The notes under the pieces: model-generated | Databases searched by the model: none | Told to the model about the DNA's origin: nothing | What the model saw: only the letters and a program-made list of their open reading frames with translations | In this document: positions 1-4,698 of the stretch, piece after piece | How the letters are laid out: every line of letters begins with the position of its first letter | How positions within the stretch are numbered: position 1 is the first letter of the stretch | NCBI GenBank assembly: GCA_030647575.1 | Contig: JAUSJS010000217.1 | Location: forward strand, 1-5,957 | DNA from: Candidatus Limnocylindrales bacterium | Lineage (GTDB): Bacteria; Chloroflexota; Limnocylindria; Limnocylindrales; CSP1-4 | Length of the DNA stretch: 5,957 bases | Direction of reading: 5' to 3' | Translations under genes and position numbers: made by a program

Positions 1-691
1 CGGCGACCAGGACGACCCGGGTCAGCGGCCAGCGGCGCGCGAGCACGTGGCAGATGTCCTTCCAGACCGCACCGCTCGGGCTGGTGATGACCGCGATCGT
101 GGCGGGGCGGCTCGGCAACCGTCGCTTCCGTTCGGCGGCGAACAGGCCTTCCGCCGTCAGCCTCGCCTTCAGCGCCTCGAAGCGGAGGGTCAGGTCGCCG
201 AGACCCGCCGGCTGGATCGACTCGACGTAGAGCTGCAACGCACCCTGCGGCTCGAATAGATCGATCCGGCCGTGGGCGACAATGCGCAGCCCCGCCTGGG
301 CCTCGAAGGCCGAACGCACCCGGTCATCACGGAACCAGACGCACTGGAGCTGGTTGCGCTCGTCCTTCAGCGCGAAGTACGCGTGGCCGGCAGACGAGAT
401 CGTGACCCGCCCAATCTCGCCCTCGACCCACAGGTCGGCGAGCCGCGGATCGGAGCGGACGGCTCCGCGGATCGTTCGGGTGACCTCGCTGACCCCCAGG
501 ATCCGGACGCCGGGGGTCCCTAGGGCGTTCGGGCCAACCGGCGTGGCAGTGGCGCCACCCGGGTTGCCAGCGGCGCCCCGAGTCGGACCGGCGATCGGGC
601 CGGCGGTCTGGCCAGCCGGCACCTCTCCGGGTTCGGCCGGAAGCGCGTCCCAGCTCGGGAGCGCCCAATCGGGCGGCTCGTGGCGGGTCAT
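1..691 (-). CDS. xseA: Exodeoxyribonuclease VII large subunit, N-terminal part (3' end off window)
   Basis: The 230 visible residues, read from ATG at 691, match the start of the ExoVII large subunit, the XseA partner of XseB in the nuclease that degrades single-stranded DNA to oligonucleotides in the cytosol. After a Pro/Gly/Ala-rich leader (about residues 1-62) comes the OB-fold nucleic-acid-binding domain: LGVSEVTRTIRG at 65-76, DLWVEGEIG at 86-94, GHAYFALKDERNQLQCVWF at 102-120, then a GRIDLFEPQGALQLYVESI stretch at 141-159. The FEALKARLTAEGLF motif (171-184) and the VITSPSGAVWKDICHVLARR segment (201-220) mark the start of the catalytic domain, whose remainder is missing. No stop occurs before base 1. 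The ATG has no good Shine-Dalgarno sequence, but it overlaps the stop of a possible small upstream ORF (ATGA). The leader is longer than in typical XseA, so the start is less certain than the family. xseB is not in view. Confidence 0.93.
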   Translation of the reverse strand, partial: MTRHEPPDWALPSWDALPAEPGEVPAGQTAGPIAGPTRGAAGNPGGATATPVGPNALGTPGVRILGVSEVTRTIRGAVRSDPRLADLWVEGEIGRVTISSAGHAYFALKDERNQLQCVWFRDDRVRSAFEAQAGLRIVAHGRIDLFEPQGALQLYVESIQPAGLGDLTLRFEALKARLTAEGLFAAERKRRLPSRPATIAVITSPSGAVWKDICHVLARRWPLTRVVLVA

Positions 692-879
692 GTCGTGTGG
701 CCCGTGAAGGCTGCTCGCCGCGTCGACCCGCTGTGCAGCACGCGCCCGTATCCGACGACGGCGCCTCCGACGTCGCGGGTTTCGTGCCGCTGATGCACAG
801 AAACGCACATCGGCTCGGCCAATCGGTTGGTTATGGTCATCTCATGCACACGGGTCAGGGCCAAGGCGGGGCCACGCAT
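688..879 (-). CDS. Possible small ORF between efp and xseA, unrecognised (63 aa)
   Basis: This reading frame fills most of the gap between efp and xseA. ATG at 879 is preceded by AGGTGG with 5 bases of spacing, and the TGA stop overlaps the xseA ATG as ATGA, the same kind of close junction used elsewhere in this cluster. Counting codons by hand (over the frame extended to a GTG at 888), third-position GC is about 79%, first about 67% and second about 50%, which is the order expected of a GC-rich coding frame. Against it, the product (beginning MRGPALALTRVHEM) resembles no family I know, shows no signal peptide or membrane segment, and AT-ending codons are more frequent than in the neighbouring genes. 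A stem-loop lies inside it. It could equally be a non-coding leader or spacer for xseA. The function is unknown. Confidence 0.25.
   Translation of the reverse strand: MRGPALALTRVHEMTITNRLAEPMCVSVHQRHETRDVGGAVVGYGRVLHSGSTRRAAFTGHTT
779..804. other. Stem-loop between efp and xseA
   Basis: GTTTCGTGC at 779-787 pairs with GCAC plus GAAAC at 795-798 and 800-804, giving 9 base pairs with one bulged A (799) and a 7-base loop (788-794). It lies about 93 bases past the efp stop in the minus-strand transcript. No run of T follows on the minus strand, so it is not a standard intrinsic terminator. It may be a processing or attenuation element, or chance structure inside the candidate small ORF. Confidence 0.3.
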
Positions 880-896
880 CTCCGCCACCTGGACCG

Positions 897-1454
897 CTAG
901 ACCCGGGTCTGGTAGTCCCCGGTTCGGGTATCGATCCGGATGACGTCGCCGGACTCCACGAAGATCGGGACCTGAACGACGAGTCCCGTCTCGGTCATGG
1001 CCGGTTTGCGCGCACCCGTCTGGGTGTCCCCGGCAAAGCCCGGCTCGGTATCGATCACCTTCAGGTCGACGGTCACCGGCAGCTCGACGCCGATCGTCTC
1101 GCCCTGGTAGCTGGTCCGATCCAGGGTCATCCCGTCCCTGAGGTATTGCGCAGTCTCGCCGAGCTGGTCGGTCGTGAGGACGAACTGGTCGTACGTGTCG
1201 GTGTCCATGAAGTGATGCTCATCGCCGTCGCGGTAGAGGAACTGGACCGGCCGCTTCTCCATCGAGGCGCGTGGCCATTTCATCCCAGCCTGGAAGGAGC
1301 GCTCCACGGTCTGGCCGCGCTTGATGTTGCGCAGGGTGATGCGCACCTGGGCCGATCCGCGGCCCATCTTGATGTGGTGGTAGTCGAGGATCTGCCAGAG
1401 CTCGCCGTCGAGCTCGATAGCGACGCCCTTCTTCAGTTCGCCGGTGCTGATCAT
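897..1454 (-). CDS. efp: Translation elongation factor P
   Basis: The 185-residue product is a full-length EF-P, the tRNA-shaped factor that binds between the ribosomal P and E sites and relieves stalling at polyproline stretches. It begins MISTGELKKGVAIELDGELW (residues 1-20), followed by the N-terminal KOW-like domain carrying the loop KMGRGSA (29-35), the middle OB domain with HFMDTDTYDQF, and the C-terminal OB domain ending DTRTGDYQTRV. The signature region reads DTQTGARKPAMTETG, with Met where Thr is usual in KPATLETG. The tip of the P-site loop is Arg32. Other bacteria have Lys here (modified by EpmA/EpmB or by 5-aminopentanol) or Arg (rhamnosylated by EarP, or apparently unmodified as in Thermus); no modifying enzyme is in view. 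The frame stays open to 1553, but the ATG at 1454 is chosen because the family starts there and AGGAG lies 8 bases upstream. It is 138 bases downstream of pepP and probably has its own promoter. Confidence 0.97.
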   Translation of the reverse strand: MISTGELKKGVAIELDGELWQILDYHHIKMGRGSAQVRITLRNIKRGQTVERSFQAGMKWPRASMEKRPVQFLYRDGDEHHFMDTDTYDQFVLTTDQLGETAQYLRDGMTLDRTSYQGETIGVELPVTVDLKVIDTEPGFAGDTQTGARKPAMTETGLVVQVPIFVESGDVIRIDTRTGDYQTRV

Positions 1455-1462
1455 CGGGTGCG

Positions 1463-1467
1463 CTCCT
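1463..1467 (-). promoter_or_regulatory. Ribosome binding site of efp
   Basis: AGGAG on the minus strand lies 8 bases before the ATG at 1454. It settles the efp start against the in-frame upstream extension to 1553. It is the clearest Shine-Dalgarno sequence in the window, in contrast to the overlapping GTG starts of ruvX, mltG and pepP, which have only weak ones. This fits strong independent expression of EF-P. Confidence 0.8.
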
Positions 1468-1525
1468 GGGGTGACGGCCGGCGGGTCGAGCCAGGCGAGA
1501 CGCGCGCACCGGCGAGATCCATCGT

Positions 1526-1542
1526 TCGGGTTCGAGTCCCGA
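1526..1542 (+). other. tRNA T-arm-like element / dyad upstream of efp
   Basis: On the plus strand TCGGG, TTCGAGT, CCCGA form a perfect 5-bp stem with a 7-base loop obeying the T-loop rule (GTTCGA..C). No matching acceptor 5' strand, anticodon arm or D arm is found in the preceding 75 bases, and CCA is not in register, so no complete tRNA is present. The same bases form a symmetric dyad just downstream of, and touching, the proposed efp -10 box. It could be a relic of a tRNA 3' end, an operator-like dyad, or coincidence. Confidence 0.35.
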
Positions 1543-1547
1543 TTGTA
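1542..1547 (-). promoter_or_regulatory. Candidate -10 box of an efp promoter
   Basis: The minus strand reads TACAAT, one mismatch from TATAAT, in an otherwise very GC-rich gap between pepP and efp. Transcription would begin near 1535, giving a leader of about 80 bases. No convincing -35 hexamer is seen 16-19 bases upstream (the best, CTGGAT, is poor), so the call rests on the -10 alone. Between the two lies a short minus-strand hairpin (CCCGCG, loop AGG, CGTGGG; 1549-1563, with one G-T pair) without a T-run. Confidence 0.35.
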
Positions 1548-1572
1548 GCCCACGCCTCGCGGGATCCAGGTA

Positions 1573-1591
1573 GCGGGCGACCGCGGGCGAC
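1573..1591. repeat. Short tandem direct repeat at the pepP 3' end
   Basis: GCGGGCGAC occurs at 1573-1581 and again at 1583-1591 with one base between, immediately beyond the pepP stop codon. There are only two copies. No hairpin or T-run typical of a terminator is formed. It is most likely a small local duplication. Confidence 0.5.
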
Positions 1592-1592
1592 G

Positions 1593-2828
1593 TCAGCCCC
1601 CGACGACCAGGACCTCGCGAGGGAAGCGAGTCAGGCGTTCGACCCGGCGCGCGGCGGCGTCCAGGACGATCAAGTCCTCGATCCGGACGCCCATCTCGCC
1701 CTCGAGATAGACGCCGGGCTCCACGGAGAAGACGGTCGGGCTTGGCAGCGGGTCTTCCGTGGCGAGCTTCCCGAGCGACGGCGACTCGTGGGTGGCGAGC
1801 CCGATCCCATGCCCGGTTCCATGGCGGAAATGGTCGCCGTGACCGGCGGCGGTGATGACGCCGCGCGCGATCGTGTCGATGGCACGACCGCTCGGCAGGG
1901 TCGCACCGCGCCCCTCCCCTCCCTGACCGCCCACGGCCGCCTCGAGCGCCTCGATCGCCGCCGCCTGGGCGCGAGCCACGAGCCCGTAGACCTCGAGGTC
2001 GCGAGCCGCCGGCTCGCCCACGAACAACGTTCGAGTCATGTCGCTCCGGTAGCCGGCCACCTGCGCGCCGAAGTCGAAGAGCAGGACCTGACCGTCCAGG
2101 ACAGGCCGGTCGCCGGGCGCCCCGTGCGGCAACGCCGCCTCTGGGCCGGAGAGGCAGGCCACGTCGAACGCCAGCGCCTCCGCGCCGCCTGTCCGGATCA
2201 GCCACTCGAGGCGCAATGCGAGCTCGGCCTCCGTCACCCCGGCGCGGATCTCCGGGAGGAGCGTGGCGAGCGCTCGATCGGCCACGGCACAGGCGGCGGC
2301 GACCCGTTCCAGCTCCGCCGGTTCCTTGACCGCCCGGTCGGCCTCGACCCATCCCTCCACCGGGACGAGCTCCACGGCCGGGGCCGCCTCGGCCAGTCGC
2401 TGCCACGTCGTGTGCGACACGAAGCCGGCCTCCACGGCGACCCGCCGCGCCCCCGCCGACGCCACCAGCTCTGGCCATCGGCGCGGGAGGTCGCGGTAGG
2501 CCTCGAACAAGCGGGCGTCGGGCGCCTCCCGCCGAGCCTGGATCGTATAGCGCGAGTCGGCCAGGACCACCACCTCGTCACCGCCCACCAGGAACTGTCC
2601 AGAGTTGCCCGCTACCTTCTCCTCCCCGTCGGCAAGGGTAAAGCCGGTGAGGTAGCGCATGTGCTCCCGCCGGACCCCGAAGTAGGCGTCGACCCCGGCC
2701 GCGCCGAAGCGCGCCCGCAGGCGTTCCAGGCGCGCCGGTCGAGCCTCCCGGTCCGCGGCGTACCACGCGGCCAGGCGCGACGCTGCCGGCGGTCCGGCGA
2801 AGTCCGCCGGCACCGGCCGCGCCGTCAC
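1593..2828 (-). CDS. pepP: Xaa-Pro aminopeptidase, M24 family
   Basis: The 411-residue product is a two-domain M24B metallopeptidase that removes N-terminal residues preceding proline, in the cytosol. The N-terminal creatinase-like domain (about 28-165) includes RLRARFGAAGVDAYFGV, MRYLTGF and DSRYTIQA. The pita-bread catalytic domain has all five metal ligands: D252 (FDFG), D263 (SDMTRTLFVG), H340 (HGTGHGIG), E370 (SVEPGVY) and E384 (VRIEDL). It also has H235 (LPHG) and H347 (THESP), placed like the substrate-site histidines of the family. The start is GTG at 2828, forming a GTGA overlap with the mltG stop. The reading frame continues upstream to 3482, but that part is an out-of-frame shadow of mltG. 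A Gly-rich insertion (GGQGGEGRG, about 300-308) lies in the helix-turn region between the second Asp and the His motif. The exact substrate (aminopeptidase P versus a related prolidase) cannot be fixed from sequence, so the symbol is by family. Confidence 0.93.
   Translation of the reverse strand: MTARPVPADFAGPPAASRLAAWYAADREARPARLERLRARFGAAGVDAYFGVRREHMRYLTGFTLADGEEKVAGNSGQFLVGGDEVVVLADSRYTIQARREAPDARLFEAYRDLPRRWPELVASAGARRVAVEAGFVSHTTWQRLAEAAPAVELVPVEGWVEADRAVKEPAELERVAAACAVADRALATLLPEIRAGVTEAELALRLEWLIRTGGAEALAFDVACLSGPEAALPHGAPGDRPVLDGQVLLFDFGAQVAGYRSDMTRTLFVGEPAARDLEVYGLVARAQAAAIEALEAAVGGQGGEGRGATLPSGRAIDTIARGVITAAGHGDHFRHGTGHGIGLATHESPSLGKLATEDPLPSPTVFSVEPGVYLEGEMGVRIEDLIVLDAAARRVERLTRFPREVLVVGG
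1911..1932 (-). other. G-quadruplex motif in the pepP coding strand
   Basis: Reading the minus strand from 1932, G-runs of 3, 3, 4 and 4 are separated by loops of 6, 1 and 1 bases, meeting the canonical G3+N1-7 rule. It lies on the coding strand, so it would also be present in the mRNA. The codons encode the Gly-rich insertion of the aminopeptidase. Folding is predicted by pattern only. Confidence 0.6.
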
Positions 2829-4204
2829 TGGATGTACCCGTACTTCTTTCGGTTCGCGTCGTGCTCCGCTTTCGTCGTGGCGAACGCGTGCGTCCCGCCA
2901 CCGTCCGGGATGGCCAGGAAGTAGATGTACTTGTCCGCCGTGTCCGGCTCGAGGGCGGCATCGATCGAGGGCAGGCTCGGGGTGCAGATCGGCGCGGGAA
3001 TGAGACCGGGCGTCTGGTACGTCTGGAAGCCCTGGAGCGCCTCCGGAACCGCGACGTCGGCCAGCGCGACTCCGGGCGGCGTCCAGAACGCGTAGCGCTG
3101 CCATTCGGCGAACGGGAGCTTGTCGAGCTCCATCGTGTCGATCGCGTAGAAGACGGTCGGGTCCGCGTTCAGCAGCCTGGTCTTGACGCCCGCAATCCCG
3201 TCGATCCGGTTCTGGTAGACGCCGGCGATCAGCGGCCGCTCGTCGTCGAGGACAGCCTCGCGCTCGACGATGGAAGCGAGCGCCATCACCTGGTAGAAGT
3301 TCAGGCCGCGGTCGCGGGTCACGTCGATGCGCTCCTCGCCCATGTTCGCCACGAACTTGTCGAGCATCAGGCGGACCAGTTCCTCGGGCGTCGTGTCGGG
3401 CCGCACCCGATAGGTCGCCGGCCAGACGAACCCTTCGAGTGATGCACCTTCTGGCGCGCCTTCGCGGATCGTTTCCAACCACGGGTAGTCGGCGATCAGC
3501 GCAGCCGGCGGCGACGTTACGAGGTCGTAGAAGTCCTTGGGATCCATGTCCAGATCACCCAGGGTCTGCAGCTTGGCCGTGATCTGTTCGAGCCGGAGGC
3601 CGGTGCGCAGGGAGATGTCGACGTAGGTGATGACTGGCGGATCGAGGAGCGCGCTCACCAGCTGGTCCGGCGTGAGGTTGCGCCGCAGGACGTAGTCCCC
3701 CACCCGCAGGGAACCGCTGAGCTGGCGGTCGATCGCGATGAAGATGAAGGCCCGGCTGTCGGCGAGCAGTCCGTCCGCCTCGAGGAGGTCGGCGATCGAG
3801 CGCGCCGTGTCGCCTTCCTCGACGACGAACTCGACCTGGGTCGAATCGGACGAGACAGGATCCGTCAACGCCCTGCCGAGGTCCTGGCGAACGATGTCCT
3901 TGACGAACGGCAGCTGGAGGGCGGCGGGATTGTCCTGGGCCAGGTCGAGGATGACGCTGTTGACGACGGGCCGGAGCGCGGTCAAGGCCGCGATCAGGAC
4001 GACACCGGCCAGGACCAGGGCGAAGACCAGGAACTTCACGAGCCCGATCAGGCCGCTGCCGCGCGATCCACCACCATCACCGCGGCTAAGACGCGGTGGC
4101 TCGCCGTTGTCGTCGACCGGTTCCGTCGCGTACGCGTCGGGATCGAACGGCCGCGCCCGAAGCTCTCGGGCATCGCGCGGGCGCCTGCCCGAACGGATCG
4201 TCAC
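2825..4204 (-). CDS. mltG: Endolytic murein transglycosylase MltG
   Basis: The 459-residue product is a YceG/MltG-family lytic transglycosylase, a membrane-bound enzyme that cuts nascent peptidoglycan glycan strands and is proposed to end their polymerisation. Residues 1-50 are a charged, Gly-rich cytoplasmic tail; 51-73 (GLIGLVKFLVFALVLAGVVL onward) form one membrane helix; about 123-180 resemble the LysM-like module (EFVVEEGDTARSIADLLEAD). The catalytic domain follows, with LEGFVWPATYRV at 256-267, ALASIVEREAV at 308-318 holding the presumed catalytic Glu (E314 by alignment from memory to the SIVEKE motif of E. coli MltG), GVYQNRI, LNADPTVFYAI at 345-355 and KYIYFLAIPDGGGTHAFATT at 425-444. 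The usual GLPPGPI motif reads GLIPAPI (400-406). The start is GTG at 4204, overlapping the ruvX stop as GTGA, with GGTGG 7 bases upstream; a nearby ATG is out of frame. The stop overlaps the pepP start. Confidence 0.96.
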   Translation of the reverse strand: MTIRSGRRPRDARELRARPFDPDAYATEPVDDNGEPPRLSRGDGGGSRGSGLIGLVKFLVFALVLAGVVLIAALTALRPVVNSVILDLAQDNPAALQLPFVKDIVRQDLGRALTDPVSSDSTQVEFVVEEGDTARSIADLLEADGLLADSRAFIFIAIDRQLSGSLRVGDYVLRRNLTPDQLVSALLDPPVITYVDISLRTGLRLEQITAKLQTLGDLDMDPKDFYDLVTSPPAALIADYPWLETIREGAPEGASLEGFVWPATYRVRPDTTPEELVRLMLDKFVANMGEERIDVTRDRGLNFYQVMALASIVEREAVLDDERPLIAGVYQNRIDGIAGVKTRLLNADPTVFYAIDTMELDKLPFAEWQRYAFWTPPGVALADVAVPEALQGFQTYQTPGLIPAPICTPSLPSIDAALEPDTADKYIYFLAIPDGGGTHAFATTKAEHDANRKKYGYIQ

Positions 4205-4698
4205 CTGTCATCCACCGGGCGGACGGTGGCCCGATGCCCAGCTGTGCCAACGCCCGTGCGGGCGTCGAGCTCGTCCTGGAGGATGATCGCCGCCGCCTCT
4301 CGATCGACGCGTGCGCGGTAGGCATCGCGCTGTGTCTTGCTCGGCGGACCGCCGGAGCGGCCGCGTTTCATCGGGCCCAGGCGGCCTTCCGCGACGTGAC
4401 TGGTCAGGCGCTCATCGCGGAACGTCAGCGGAACCTTCAGACGCTCCGCCATCGCGCGGGCCCAGGCGCGGGTGATCGCGGCCTGCGGACCGTCTGAGCC
4501 GGACGCCTCGAGCGGCAGTCCGACGATCACCTCGTCGATCTGGTTGGCGACGATCAGCGCGCCAAGGGCGGCCGCGTCCAGATCCGGGTTGGCGGCGCGC
4601 TTCAGCGTCGAGTGTGGCCGCGCGGGCGAGCCGTCGCCATCGGCGATGGCGACGCCGATCCGCCGCTCACCGAGGTCGATGCCGAGCAGGCGGGTCAC
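4201..4698 (-). CDS. ruvX: RuvX/YqgF-type RNase H-fold nuclease
   Basis: The 165-residue product has the expected length and motifs of the YqgF/RuvX family (putative Holliday junction resolvase; also linked to 16S rRNA 5'-end maturation in E. coli). LLGIDLGERRIGVAIAD at 4-20 carries the first acidic residue D8; VIVGLPLEASGSDGPQA at 58-72 matches the usual VVGLP-x-GTEGP segment; RDERLTS at 94-100 carries E96; DREAAAIILQ at 132-141 carries D132. The start is GTG at 4698, where the family's IDLG motif falls at the normal distance and where it overlaps the preceding stop (GTGA). The longer frame back to 4794 would be a shadow of the upstream gene. A basic segment KRGRSGGPPSK (111-121) sits where the family has a variable loop. 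The neighbour mltG is a common partner of ruvX in Gram-positive genomes. Confidence 0.95.
   Translation of the reverse strand: MTRLLGIDLGERRIGVAIADGDGSPARPHSTLKRAANPDLDAAALGALIVANQIDEVIVGLPLEASGSDGPQAAITRAWARAMAERLKVPLTFRDERLTSHVAEGRLGPMKRGRSGGPPSKTQRDAYRARVDREAAAIILQDELDARTGVGTAGHRATVRPVDDR

Noticed and set aside
1455..1553. 33-residue N-terminal extension of EF-P
   Set aside because: The family begins at the MIST-type start, and a clear AGGAG lies 8 bases before the ATG at 1454.
1478..1553. Complete tRNA gene on the plus strand ending near 1550
   Set aside because: Only the T-arm is present; no GCTACAA-like acceptor partner, D arm or anticodon arm could be found upstream.
1146..2924. 592-codon open frame on the plus strand across efp and pepP
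   Set aside because: It is antisense to two well-supported genes with full motif sets, is extremely Arg-rich, shows no recognisable domain, and is explained by the scarcity of stop codons in GC-rich DNA.
2829..3482. Upstream extension of the pepP frame to 3482
   Set aside because: It lies wholly inside mltG in another frame and is Arg-rich with no domain; the GTG at 2828 forms the same GTGA overlap as the other junctions.
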